Assembly (NCBI RefSeq): GCF_013141695.1
Contig: NZ_WHNY01000087.1
Coordinates: 61,937 to 125,936, forward strand
Direction: 5' to 3'
Length of the DNA stretch: 64,000 nucleotides
Source: Paenibacillus plantarum
GTDB taxonomy: Bacteria; Bacillota; Bacilli; Paenibacillales; NBRC-103111
The notes under the pieces were generated by a model. That model ran no database searches and had not been told where the DNA came from. It was given only the letters and a program-made list of their open reading frames with translations. This document shows positions 34,499-43,254 of this stretch, in pieces (the first letter of the stretch is position 1; each line of letters opens with the position of its first letter). The position numbers and the translations under genes are program-made.

Positions 34499-34917
34499 TC
34501 GAACTTCGCGGACATCACTTGCTCTGTTTGTTAGGCTACCGAGGCATGGGGTATTCCCCAGCATTTTGTGAAAATATGACGACGGTCTATGAGCAGCTGC
34601 GCACAGAGCCTGAGACGATGATTCGCGTTGTGCTCGGACCTGATGATCTGTGCGCTGCGTTTCCGCAGGATCAAGTTGCACATTGCGAGAATCGGACGGT
34701 GTACCAGCGGGATGCAGAGATTGTTGCCAAGCTCGGCTTGGAGGTGGGGATGGAGCGTACTTGGTCCGCCATTTGCGGTCAAGTTGCCCTTGAAGTAAAG
34801 CCGACAGATATCAGCAATCTCTGTGCGACATGCCGTTGGGAGCCTTACGGCGTTTGTGCGGATGGTGTTCGCATCATAGGGGAAGGTGGCGCATTGCCGC
34901 CTGTACCGCAGAAATAA
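34495..34917 (+). CDS. DUF1284 Cys-rich protein
   Basis: This 140-residue protein begins MIELRGHHLLCLLGYRGMGYS, the diagnostic start of DUF1284. It has further Cys residues (LCAAF, HCEN, ICGQ, LCATCRWEPYGVC) that could bind an iron-sulfur cluster or zinc. The function is unknown. Its ATG overlaps the stop of the Nudix gene (ATGA), so it is translated with it. A strong bidirectional terminator follows. Confidence 0.8.
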   Translation: MIELRGHHLLCLLGYRGMGYSPAFCENMTTVYEQLRTEPETMIRVVLGPDDLCAAFPQDQVAHCENRTVYQRDAEIVAKLGLEVGMERTWSAICGQVALEVKPTDISNLCATCRWEPYGVCADGVRIIGEGGALPPVPQK

Positions 34918-34947
34918 AAGGACTTGCGCGTAAGCGCAAGTCCTTTT
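34916..34947. terminator. Bidirectional intrinsic terminator
   Basis: AAAAGGACTTGCGC and GCGCAAGTCCTTTT pair perfectly around GTAA. It ends both the DUF1284 and the SRAP genes. Confidence 0.92.
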
Positions 34948-34948
34948 A

Positions 34949-35596
34949 TCATACAAAAATACTGACATCGGAACCTATCTCCAGCTTCTCAGCTGGGGAA
35001 GAGAGAATGTTTGCGACCATCCGCATCTCATCGATAGGTTGTAGATAGGATCTTAACTGGCGACTATCCCTCTGGTCGGGCTGCAGCCACTTCTCCATCT
35101 GTTCCTCATCAAGAATAGCCGGCATGCTTGCGTGGTACGGCGAGACGACGGAGTTGGATTCCGTCATAAGCATCATACACGTGCGAAGTTCTTCTCCCCC
35201 TGAAGGGGCTTGCCAAATGTCGTACAACCCAGCAATGCCGAACGTGCCGCTCCGCATTTTGAAACGAATCCACTCCGTCTCCTTACCTTCCGTTCGCCCC
35301 ACGTAGAAACTGCTGCAGGGGATGACACAACGTTGTTTTTTGACGATGCGCTCGAACACGATATTGGAGAAAATGGAATTGCGATCACCGCATACAGCAT
35401 CCTTCGCCCAGAAAGGCATCAAACCCCAGCGGAATTCATCTAAAATACGTTCTCCCTTGCGATTGATCATCACGGCAGATACAGATTCAGTTGGGCGCAC
35501 CTCATACCGATTGGAACTGTAGGATAAGAGCCGATCGACGCGGAATTGCTTCATAACTTCGTGAACATCAGCCAGAACGGCTATTGAATGACACAT
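34949..35596 (-). CDS. SRAP-domain protein (SOS response-associated, HMCES/YedK-like) with altered active site
   Basis: SRAP proteins use Cys2, exposed after removal of Met1, to form a DNA-protein crosslink at abasic sites. Here ATG at 35596 gives MCHSIAVLADV, putting Cys at position 2. AGGTG about 8 nt upstream supports it over the upstream GTG. Conserved parts include FRWGLMPFWAKD (~60) and SPYHASMPAIL (His, ~150). The usual PADGFYEW reads PCSSFYVG, so the catalytic glutamate appears replaced by valine. It is 215 residues, leftward and monocistronic. The crosslinking chemistry may be retained, slower or different. Confidence 0.82.
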   Translation of the reverse strand: MCHSIAVLADVHEVMKQFRVDRLLSYSSNRYEVRPTESVSAVMINRKGERILDEFRWGLMPFWAKDAVCGDRNSIFSNIVFERIVKKQRCVIPCSSFYVGRTEGKETEWIRFKMRSGTFGIAGLYDIWQAPSGGEELRTCMMLMTESNSVVSPYHASMPAILDEEQMEKWLQPDQRDSRQLRSYLQPIDEMRMVANILSSPAEKLEIGSDVSIFV

Positions 35597-35725
35597 GATT
35601 ATCACCTCATTTGATTTTGGTTAGTGTTTTCCTAAAACAACCAATTCATGTATGAGGCTTAACACTTTTTTCCACGACAGCTCAAATGAAAAAAACCAGC
35701 AGCACTTCGCTCCTGGTTGTGAAGG

Positions 35726-36838
35726 TTATTCGGCTATAGGTATTTGAATGTCCGCAGCATGTACATGTATGCGATTCTTGCCGTTGCGTTTGGCCGTGTA
35801 CAAGCATTCGTCGACAAGCTGGAACCAGGCCTTTTTCATCGTATTCCGATTATAGGTTGCAAGTCCAATACTCATCGTCAGCTTCTGATCAGGCATTTCT
35901 GGGATGACCGTGTCGCGTATCGATTCCATAATTTTTTCGCAAATAGCTAATACATCTTGATGCGATTTCCCAACGAACAATACGGCAAACTCCTCGCCGC
36001 CATATCGAAAGGACATATCATCTGGACCAAGCACCTCTTTAAGAATGGAGCCAATTGTTTTGAGAACAACATCGCCAACCCAATGTCCATAATTGTCATT
36101 AATGAGTTTGAAATTATCGATGTCCATCAAGGCAAGCTCCAAGGCTGTATCATGGGGCATATGAGAAATGAGGTGGTCCGTATGCTCTTGGAAAGAACGG
36201 TGATTAAACAACTCGGTAAGCGCATCAACCTTGGAAAGACGATCAATCATGACGTTACGAATCAGCAGATCTTGCTCGCGTATGACGGAGTGCTTAAGCT
36301 TGGCGAGCAGGTCGAGTCCACGGCTCATAAGGGTAAAACAAAGAATGAAAGTTGACGTCAAGATGGTAAGCGAGGCGATAACTTCGTAAGGGTTCGTTGT
36401 TTGTCCTTGTAAGATCTGAATAGACATTAGAAACAATAAACAAGCAACGCCGAGACTGTAGGCGAAAATAACATATTTTTCATGAAAATAAACCGAGGCT
36501 AATAAAATTGGCATGCAGAGCAGCTCAAAGCTGCGTGTCATTTCTGGAATGCAAAGGATGAATATACTAACCATGGTCATAGTCCATATGATCATGATAA
36601 ACTCACTATAGTTCTTCAAATAGTGCATCGACAAATAGCCTACACCCATAAGAAGAAGCAGTAATATTGTAGGGAAAAGCTGAAAACGCACAAAGCTATT
36701 AAACCAATCCGACGGCTGCTCTTTAATTTCAAAGCATAGAGCAATCGTAGCAGCTACTTCATAAATAATGAGGATCCACCATAACGTTAGAATGAGTTTT
36801 CGATTCCAAGTCGGATCATGTGTTGGAAATTGTTCCAT
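35726..36838 (-). CDS. Membrane-bound diguanylate cyclase (GGDEF)
   Basis: This 370-residue protein has about six N-terminal membrane helices (~15-185), a linker helix and a GGDEF domain (~195-360). The active-site motif is YGGEEF (~290), a functional variant. The allosteric RxxD I-site five residues earlier is absent (GPDD), so product inhibition may be lost. It makes c-di-GMP from two GTP. It is divergent from the injection system locus with only ~150 nt between, so the two could share a control region. Confidence 0.87.
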   Translation of the reverse strand: MEQFPTHDPTWNRKLILTLWWILIIYEVAATIALCFEIKEQPSDWFNSFVRFQLFPTILLLLLMGVGYLSMHYLKNYSEFIMIIWTMTMVSIFILCIPEMTRSFELLCMPILLASVYFHEKYVIFAYSLGVACLLFLMSIQILQGQTTNPYEVIASLTILTSTFILCFTLMSRGLDLLAKLKHSVIREQDLLIRNVMIDRLSKVDALTELFNHRSFQEHTDHLISHMPHDTALELALMDIDNFKLINDNYGHWVGDVVLKTIGSILKEVLGPDDMSFRYGGEEFAVLFVGKSHQDVLAICEKIMESIRDTVIPEMPDQKLTMSIGLATYNRNTMKKAWFQLVDECLYTAKRNGKNRIHVHAADIQIPIAE

Positions 36839-36991
36839 CAGAAGGTGGCCACTTTCCTTTCAGGGCAGTAGATGTCGAAATGATTTGTGCCTTATCCTGA
36901 TATTGTAAAGAATAACCCCCTCTTTACGCAAGCTATTAATGATGTTAAACGATTTGTTTTGAAAAAAAATATATAGTCATTGGAGAGGCCT

Positions 36992-39193
36992 ATGACAGCT
37001 CTAGGGTATGTGCATGCATGGGAACATTATAAGGACGAGCTTCAACTGCTAGATAAGAAGCTGGAGCTTCTCTATAAGCGACGTCAAAAGCTTACACCTG
37101 ATCCGCAAACAGATTCATTCCGCGGGATGTTTGTATCGGAGGATGAATTTATTCGTCTCATTGGCGGCTTTGGCAGTGAAGAAGAGATTGATGAGGATGA
37201 GCAAGACATACTCAGTATGATAGAGCAGCTAGAGAGTGCCATTGTAAGTCGCCTTGCAGAAAGCCACAAGGGGGGCACATTTCTGCCGTTGGCCTATATA
37301 TCGACGGTCTTCGGCTTCTCATCTGTAGAAGAACGCATCGTCATGCTGGGGCTTGCCGTGGAATTAGATCGGAAATATGAACGGATTTTTGGCTTTCTAT
37401 TAGACGATCTAACTAGCAAAACGCCAAATATTAGCTTAGCGTTGCAAATTGCTTGTTCAAGTCCGGAGGACATGAGGGCTGCTCGTACGACCTTTATGGC
37501 ACCTGACGGTCGATTGGCTCGCTATGTGTTGCACCCAGACACATTGGTCGTCAGTGGTCAGACGCTGCTATCTAGACCTTTACAGCTGGATAAACGGATT
37601 GTGACCTTCCTACTGGATTCAGGTGAGCTAGATCCGAAACTTAAGCCAGCTGTCGAGATGATCTATCCAGACGATGAGATCTCACCATTGCTGGTGCAGG
37701 AGGATTTCCAGCAGCGATTACACGGATTCATTACTGACATGTATCAAGCGCCTGCAGCTGAACGCAAACGGCTTGCCTTCCATCTCTGGGGGAATGCTGG
37801 TTCTGGCAAAAAGCTGCACGTGAAGCATCTCAGCCGCTCCTTCCATAAGCCGCTGCTATTGGTAGATCTTGCTGATGTGCTGCTGCATGCGGCGAGCTTT
37901 GAAGATCAGGTTAGCGTTATTATCCGCGAAGCGATTCTTCATCAAGCCATTCTGTGCTTCACACGGCTGGAGGTGCTTTACCCTGCAGAGCCGGACTTGG
38001 CTGCGCAGCAGCGGCTCGGACGGTTCCATGAGCTGCTCGACGGCTATGGCGGCATGGTGTTTCTCTTAGCCGGGCGATTCAACCGGCTAAGCTGGAAGCC
38101 CAAGAAGCGGCTGCTCCTTGAGCATGAACTTACCGTGCCTGACGAAGGCGGGCGCGAGCGCCTTTGGCGGGCATTCGCGGAGGAGATCGGCGCTGGCGCG
38201 GATGTGGACTATCGGGTGATGAGCGGGAAATTCCGCTTCACCCCTGGGCAAATACGCCGCGCGCTCTCGCTGGCGCGCGGGTACTCGTCCTGGCAGGATG
38301 CAGCTGCCGGGACTGACACTTCGGGCGCGCTGCGCAGCGACGCGCTGTATAAGGCCTGCTTCCAGCAGGTGCAGCACAAGCTGGAACGCAAAGCGACGCG
38401 TATTGAGCCTCGCTATGGGTTTGGGGATGTGATTCTCCCACCCGAGCAGAAGGATCAGCTCCGCAACGCGTGCAATCAAGTGAAGTATCGCGGCGTCGTG
38501 TACAACGATTGGGGCTTCGAGAAGAAGCTGGCCTACGGCAAAGGGCTCAGCATGCTCTTCGCCGGTCCGCCAGGCACCGGAAAGACGATGTCGGCACAAG
38601 TCGTAGCCGGCGACCTGCAGCTGGAGCTGTATAAGGTTGACCTCTCACAGGTGATCAGCAAATACATCGGTGAAACCGAGAAGAACCTGCACGAAATCTT
38701 CGAAGAAGCGCAGCTGAGCAACGCGGTACTGTTCTTCGATGAGACGGATGCGCTTTTCGGGAAACGGTCCGAAGTGAAAGATTCACACGACAAGTACGCG
38801 AACATTGAAACGGCTTATTTGCTTCAAAAAATGGAAGAGTACCAAGGCATCACGGTGCTCGCTACCAATCTATTAAATAACATTGATGAGGCCTTTCTGA
38901 GGCGGATCAATTATGTCATTAAATTTCCATTTCCGGATAGTGAATATCGGGAGAAAATTTGGCAGTCGATGTTTCCGCCAGCTGCGCCGCTTAGCCATGA
39001 TGTTGATTTCAAATATCTCGCACAGCGATACGAGATTGCGGGAGGGAATATCAAGAACGTCGTTCTCTCTTCTGCGTTTTTGGCAGCTGAAGCGGGTGAA
39101 TCCATCCGAATGCAGCATATTATCAAATCAATTCGGCATGAGTTGCAGAAATCGGGTAAAATTCTCGCGAGACAGGAATGGGAGGAATACTAG
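36992..39193 (+). CDS. eCIS AAA+ ATPase (Afp15/Pvc15-like)
   Basis: This 733-residue ATPase is the first gene of the injection system. The C-terminal AAA domain is intact: GPPGTGKT (~525-532), LFFDETDALFG (~580-590), sensor TVLATNLLNNID and an arginine-finger region. An N-terminal AAA-like domain is degenerate (GNAGSGKK, ~267, no Thr, no clear Walker B). In Afp/PVC this protein is needed for assembly or cargo loading and is not in the final particle. GGAGAGG lies 3 nt before ATG 36992 (an earlier in-frame TTG overlaps it). A hairpin and a new promoter separate it from the structural genes. Confidence 0.85.
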   Translation: MTALGYVHAWEHYKDELQLLDKKLELLYKRRQKLTPDPQTDSFRGMFVSEDEFIRLIGGFGSEEEIDEDEQDILSMIEQLESAIVSRLAESHKGGTFLPLAYISTVFGFSSVEERIVMLGLAVELDRKYERIFGFLLDDLTSKTPNISLALQIACSSPEDMRAARTTFMAPDGRLARYVLHPDTLVVSGQTLLSRPLQLDKRIVTFLLDSGELDPKLKPAVEMIYPDDEISPLLVQEDFQQRLHGFITDMYQAPAAERKRLAFHLWGNAGSGKKLHVKHLSRSFHKPLLLVDLADVLLHAASFEDQVSVIIREAILHQAILCFTRLEVLYPAEPDLAAQQRLGRFHELLDGYGGMVFLLAGRFNRLSWKPKKRLLLEHELTVPDEGGRERLWRAFAEEIGAGADVDYRVMSGKFRFTPGQIRRALSLARGYSSWQDAAAGTDTSGALRSDALYKACFQQVQHKLERKATRIEPRYGFGDVILPPEQKDQLRNACNQVKYRGVVYNDWGFEKKLAYGKGLSMLFAGPPGTGKTMSAQVVAGDLQLELYKVDLSQVISKYIGETEKNLHEIFEEAQLSNAVLFFDETDALFGKRSEVKDSHDKYANIETAYLLQKMEEYQGITVLATNLLNNIDEAFLRRINYVIKFPFPDSEYREKIWQSMFPPAAPLSHDVDFKYLAQRYEIAGGNIKNVVLSSAFLAAEAGESIRMQHIIKSIRHELQKSGKILARQEWEEY

Positions 39194-39203
39194 AACAGCA
39201 GAT

Positions 39204-39239
39204 AAAGGGCAATTTTACAATTTTGTAAGATTGTCCTTT
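39204..39239 (+). terminator. Hairpin after the ATPase gene
   Basis: AAAGGGCAATTTTACA pairs with TGTAAGATTGTCCTTT with two mismatches. The T-run is short, so it may only attenuate. It lies between the ATPase and the structural genes. Confidence 0.5.
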
Positions 39240-39316
39240 GTCGGTTGTATACACCGATTTTCAGCCAAAAATCGCCATTTTTCGGGACAAAAGCTTAAAT
39301 AAATACAAGAATCCTA

Positions 39317-39345
39317 TAGTCAACCTGACGGTTTAGATTTATAAT
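39317..39345 (+). promoter_or_regulatory. Possible promoter for the eCIS structural genes
   Basis: TAGTCA, 17 nt and a perfect TATAAT lie 71 nt upstream of the DUF4255 gene. This could give the structural genes separate, stronger expression than the ATPase. Confidence 0.42.
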
Positions 39346-39415
39346 AGAAAAAGATACACAAAGTGACAGATTAAGCATCTTTTTTACAAGATTTATAGGT
39401 ATTTAGAGGCAGGAA

Positions 39416-39994
39416 GTGACACTCATAGGCAATTATTCTGTCATCGCTGATGTAAGTGCATCTTTAGTCAAGCTACTTAGAGAAAACATGACCCCAGATC
39501 CCATTCCGCAACCAGAAATGATTGGTCTCGCATCACCTGTAGATAAAGGGGATTTCTATCTTTCACTCTATCTATATAACGTTCGAGAGAGCGGAAATAA
39601 TCGCCAAACCCATATGATTGCTAGAGGGACGAACGAGATTCAGTTTCCTCCGATGGTTGTCGATTTAAGTTACATGGTTACGGTACAATCGCCAGCTGAG
39701 CTTTCTTCGCGAGCATTGGATGAGCATCGCATTCTAGGCAGAGCGATGCAAGTATTCTACGATCATTCCATCCTTCGAGGTTCGATGACAGTGGGCACAT
39801 TGGCTGAGCAAGATGAAGAAGTTCGTATTATCATGGATCCTTTTAAAGGCGAGAGCCTCATGAATATGTGGAATTTCTCAGACACCCCTTACAGACTCTC
39901 TGTTGCTTACACGGTGGGGCCTGTACATATTGATTCTACGCGCATCAGAACAACAAAAAGGGTTTCGGAAACCGATTTTCGTATTCAAGGTTAG
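39416..39994 (+). CDS. eCIS tail terminator-like protein (DUF4255, Afp16-like)
   Basis: This 192-residue protein has DUF4255, found in Afp16/Pvc16, which caps the end of the tube and stops sheath growth. It starts with an N-terminal helix (SVIADVSASLVKLLRENM) and has the conserved LSLYLYNVRES and FDLSY(M)VT-type strands, plus VAYTVGPVHIDS. It begins with GTG after AGGCAGG. It is followed within 14 nt by the next structural gene. Confidence 0.85.
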   Translation: MTLIGNYSVIADVSASLVKLLRENMTPDPIPQPEMIGLASPVDKGDFYLSLYLYNVRESGNNRQTHMIARGTNEIQFPPMVVDLSYMVTVQSPAELSSRALDEHRILGRAMQVFYDHSILRGSMTVGTLAEQDEEVRIIMDPFKGESLMNMWNFSDTPYRLSVAYTVGPVHIDSTRIRTTKRVSETDFRIQG

Positions 39995-40007
39995 GAGGAT
40001 TCCACAC

Positions 40008-40811
40008 GTGGATCAGATTCGAATTTCACAATTGAGATCCCGCGTTTCCCTGGTTGTGTGTGTGATTGACGCACTCACCTCTCAAGCTCCTCTTGGCAAC
40101 ACGACCACAGTTCACCTAGAAGGCACCCGTTCGAAAGCAATTCGTAAATCGAATGGTTCCTATATATTCAACGATTTATCCCCCGGCGAATACCGTTTAT
40201 CGGTACATAGCGAGTATTATTTTCAAGAACAAACCAACATCACAGTTAACGCACACAATTTTATCGAAGTTGTTCAAATGAAACCGTTACCTTCGTACCC
40301 TTTTTCTCAAGGGGCAGGACTGATTCGCTTCATGCTTCAGAACGCAGCTGGCTCTCCAATTCGCAATGCTCACTTACAGTCAACCGTACTGACGGAGGAC
40401 TGCGCGCGCGCGCGGGTTATGGTGGATCAAGCCGACAAAGGTGCTAATGAAATGACATTAGGTTCATTTACAGGAGGCATTGTAGTTGGTGATGTGTACC
40501 TGCTGCGAGGGAGGGGTTCCCAACCAGCGGAAGAAGTCATCCACATTTCCGAAGTGCTGGAGCACCAGAAACGGTTTCGACTCGCGAATCCATTGACGAA
40601 ATCGTATTCTCGTGGCGCGATGCTGCTTCCCATTCAAGAAACCCGTAGTACGGAACGTGGAGAGGTTGTGATTGCTTTTCGAGGTAATCGGATCCCGACG
40701 TTTCATACCGAATTGGTTATTACGTATGGGACGGATAGCGAGCATACGATCAAGGATCTCGCAGTCGTAGAAGGAACAACCACTAACCTAGGCACGATAC
40801 ATCTCGCGTAA
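40008..40811 (+). CDS. eCIS-associated protein with Ig-like carboxypeptidase-regulatory fold
   Basis: This 267-residue protein is not recognised by name. GTG at 40008 follows AGGAGG by 9 nt; the frame is open further upstream, inside the DUF4255 gene, but without a start of quality. Residues ~10-85 look like a carboxypeptidase-regulatory (transthyretin-like) beta sandwich (SNGSYIFNDLSPGEYRLSV). A second beta-rich half runs from ~100 (GLIRFMLQNAAGSPIRNAHL). Such domains occur in surface and tail accessory proteins. The position between terminator and sheath suggests a cap or surface component. Confidence 0.6.
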   Translation: MDQIRISQLRSRVSLVVCVIDALTSQAPLGNTTTVHLEGTRSKAIRKSNGSYIFNDLSPGEYRLSVHSEYYFQEQTNITVNAHNFIEVVQMKPLPSYPFSQGAGLIRFMLQNAAGSPIRNAHLQSTVLTEDCARARVMVDQADKGANEMTLGSFTGGIVVGDVYLLRGRGSQPAEEVIHISEVLEHQKRFRLANPLTKSYSRGAMLLPIQETRSTERGEVVIAFRGNRIPTFHTELVITYGTDSEHTIKDLAVVEGTTTNLGTIHLA

Positions 40812-40881
40812 CCCTAATTAGTAGAATGGACACGTCCATCTTCTATACAAAATGACAAGCAGAAAGGAGAGAACTGGTTTC

Positions 40882-40908
40882 ATGTCTTTGGCCATATTTA
40901 ATGAGTAA
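40882..40908 (+). other. 8-codon leader ORF before the sheath gene
   Basis: ATG TCT ... GAG TAA encodes MSLAIFNE and has the strongest ribosome binding site in the gap (AAAGGAGAGA, ~10 nt before). The sheath ATG lies 30 nt after its stop, with only GGGGA in front. It may be a coupled leader or remnant of an older start region. Confidence 0.35.
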
Positions 40909-40937
40909 GCAGTGCCATCTGACTGAACTGGGGAACA

Positions 40938-42671
40938 ATGGCTGACTATTTATCACCTGGAGTCTATGTGGAAGAGTTTGACAGCGGAGCACAACCGCTT
41001 GAGGGTGCAAGCACAAGTACGGCCGGGTTTATAGGGCTTGCGCAAAGAGGGGAAATTGAAGGTGTCCCTCAACTGGTTACGAGCGTAGCTGATTTCCACC
41101 GTTTATTCGGTAGCTACTTGTCCGAGAATGAATTCGGCGAATATCGTTTCCTTTCTTATGCCGTAGAGCATTTCTACTTAAACGGAGGCAATCGCTGTTT
41201 CGTTATGCGTGTAGCGCCAACTGACGCGAAAGTAGCAACGAACAAAGCGGCTACGAATAAAGAATCAGCAATTCTAGAAATTGCTTCCAAGAACCCTGGA
41301 ACATGGGGGAACCAAGTTCGTATCGTTGTTGTGCCAGCTAGCAAAGCTAAGACGCAAATCTATGAAGTGCTAGGTGAAACACAATATCGAGTGAAAAACA
41401 ACGCTGGCTTTAACGTTGGCGACGTAGTTGCTTTTGAAGCAGCAGGCGTGAAGCAATACAGCAAAGTAGTAGCTTCTCAAGATAACATTATCTCATTGTC
41501 TGAAGCTCTTGATGGCGATGTAGTTGATAGCGGACTTCTTCCATCTAAAGTATTGACGACAAGTGAATTCACACTTCACGTATTCTACGGTGACGAAGCT
41601 GAGACGTATGAGCGGGTATCCCTGAACATCACGGCAGCGAATCACATTGAGAAAATCGTTTCCCGCTCGAACATTATTACGGTGAAGGATTTGACTGAAG
41701 GTCAAGATCTTGGCGCAATTGCTCCTTTCGAGGTGCTTTCTGGCGAGAACGAATCCGTTGGCAAATTCCAAATCGCTTTGTCTGGCGGCAGCAACGGTTC
41801 CATCGCGAATGTAACGCCTGATATTTACATGGGTGTTGACCGTGGTCCGGGTAAACGTACAGGGATTCAGTCCTTCATTGATAACGATGTTGTGTCCATC
41901 ATCGCGATTCCAGGTGTAACTGAGCCTACGGTTCAATTATCCCTTGTAGCGCACTGTGAAAACTTGGGCAGCCGCTTCGCGGTTCTCGATATTCCACGCG
42001 AGAAAACCAAAGTAACGGATGTTATGACACACCGTAACATTTTTGACAGCTCTTATGCAGCGATGTACAACCCATGGTTGCAAGTATTTGATCCATTAGA
42101 CAAACGCAACATTTACATACCGCCATCTGGTTCCGTCATCGGTATCTACTCCCGTTCCGACCAATCCCGTGGTGTTCAAAAAGCGCCAGCGAATGAAGTT
42201 GTTCGCGGAGCAGTTGGCCTAGATTGCCAATATAACAAAGGCGAGCAAGATATTCTAAACCCACAAGGCGTTAACTTGATCCGTCATTTTGCAGGACAAG
42301 GTATTCGTGTATGGGGTGCTCGTACAACATCGTCGAACGGTTTATGGAAATATGTGAACGTTAGACGTTTGTTCATCTTTATCGAAGAGTCCATTAAGAA
42401 CGGCACGAACTGGGTTGTCTTCGAACCGAATGACGAACAGCTTTGGGCACGTGTACAGCGGACGATTGATGCGTTCTTGACGCGGGTGTGGAGAGATGGT
42501 GCTTTGATGGGCGGAAGTCCTTCTGAAGCGTTCTACATTAATATTGGCCGCAGCACAATGACACAGGATGACATCGATAATGGTCGATTGATCTGCGTAA
42601 TCGGGGTTGCTCCGGTGAAACCTGCCGAGTTCGTGATCTTCCGTATTACTCAGAAAACAAGAGAAGAATAG
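40938..42671 (+). CDS. Contractile tail sheath protein (Afp2-4-like)
   Basis: This 577-residue phage tail-sheath family protein has the canonical start MADYLSPGVYVEEFDSG and the inserted domain in the middle. It ends with the core domain NGTNWVVFEPNDEQLWARV (~490) and VEFVIFRI-type final strand, where neighbouring subunits link. Sheath contraction drives the inner tube through a membrane. Only one sheath gene is present, unlike Afp with three. The sequence around is AT-rich, with regular codon use typical of abundant proteins. Confidence 0.95.
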   Translation: MADYLSPGVYVEEFDSGAQPLEGASTSTAGFIGLAQRGEIEGVPQLVTSVADFHRLFGSYLSENEFGEYRFLSYAVEHFYLNGGNRCFVMRVAPTDAKVATNKAATNKESAILEIASKNPGTWGNQVRIVVVPASKAKTQIYEVLGETQYRVKNNAGFNVGDVVAFEAAGVKQYSKVVASQDNIISLSEALDGDVVDSGLLPSKVLTTSEFTLHVFYGDEAETYERVSLNITAANHIEKIVSRSNIITVKDLTEGQDLGAIAPFEVLSGENESVGKFQIALSGGSNGSIANVTPDIYMGVDRGPGKRTGIQSFIDNDVVSIIAIPGVTEPTVQLSLVAHCENLGSRFAVLDIPREKTKVTDVMTHRNIFDSSYAAMYNPWLQVFDPLDKRNIYIPPSGSVIGIYSRSDQSRGVQKAPANEVVRGAVGLDCQYNKGEQDILNPQGVNLIRHFAGQGIRVWGARTTSSNGLWKYVNVRRLFIFIEESIKNGTNWVVFEPNDEQLWARVQRTIDAFLTRVWRDGALMGGSPSEAFYINIGRSTMTQDDIDNGRLICVIGVAPVKPAEFVIFRITQKTREE

Positions 42672-42712
42672 TCTAACGTTAGATATTACGCATATTAGGA
42701 AAGGGGTATATT

Positions 42713-43147
42713 ATGGCTGGCGAACGTAGGGATCCATACCGCAATTTTAGATTTAGAATTGAAGTAGAAGGTATTCAACAAGCTGGATTCAGCGAAATTT
42801 CTGGATTTGATGCTTCCTTATCGGTAATTGAATACAGAGAAGGAAACGAAACCATCACGCCTCGGAAGCTTCCGGGTCTTGCTAAATACGGTAACATCTC
42901 ATTGAAATGGGGAGTTACAGACTCCATGGATATGTACAACTGGATGTCAGAGTCCATTCAAGGTAAAATCTCTCGCAAAACGGTTACGATTATCGCAATC
43001 AATGAAGAGGGCGGAGATGTAGCTACTTGGCAAGTTATCGAAGCATGGCCATCCAAGTACTCAGCACCAAGCTTCAAAGGGACTGGGAACGAAGTTGCCA
43101 TCGAGAGCTTAGAACTTGCACATGAAGGTATGACACGTACGAAGTAA
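42713..43147 (+). CDS. Inner tube protein 1 (Afp1/5-like)
   Basis: This 144-residue tube protein is of the T4 gp19-like family (MAGERRDPYRNFRFRIEVEGIQQAGFSE). It has a hydrophobic beta core and ends in VAIESLELAHEGMTR, the family end. AAAGGGG precedes the ATG. It forms hexameric rings of the tube inside the sheath. It is related to the second tube protein at 43838, which starts with the same F-E-x-S/T-G pattern. Confidence 0.93.
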   Translation: MAGERRDPYRNFRFRIEVEGIQQAGFSEISGFDASLSVIEYREGNETITPRKLPGLAKYGNISLKWGVTDSMDMYNWMSESIQGKISRKTVTIIAINEEGGDVATWQVIEAWPSKYSAPSFKGTGNEVAIESLELAHEGMTRTK

Positions 43148-43156
43148 TGTTTAGTT

Positions 43157-43206
43157 AGAGTAGGTGCCGGAGCGAATACCTCCGGTTCCTGACTCTTCTT
43201 TTTGTT
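43157..43206 (+). terminator. Terminator-like hairpin between tube and chaperone genes
   Basis: AGAGT, AGG and CCGGAG pair with CTCCGG, CCT and ACTCT with short interior loops. TTCTTTTTG follows. Position right after the abundant sheath and tube genes suggests partial termination that lowers expression of downstream minor components. There is no promoter visible just after it. Confidence 0.6.
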
Positions 43207-43254
43207 AACATAGAAGAATTTATTGTTTGTAACCACGAGGGAGGTAATGACATC

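Noticed and set aside
39903..40007. Upstream extension of the Ig-like protein ORF into the DUF4255 gene
   Set aside because: AGGAGG with GTG at 40008 is the better start; the extension is just an open frame inside the neighbouring gene.
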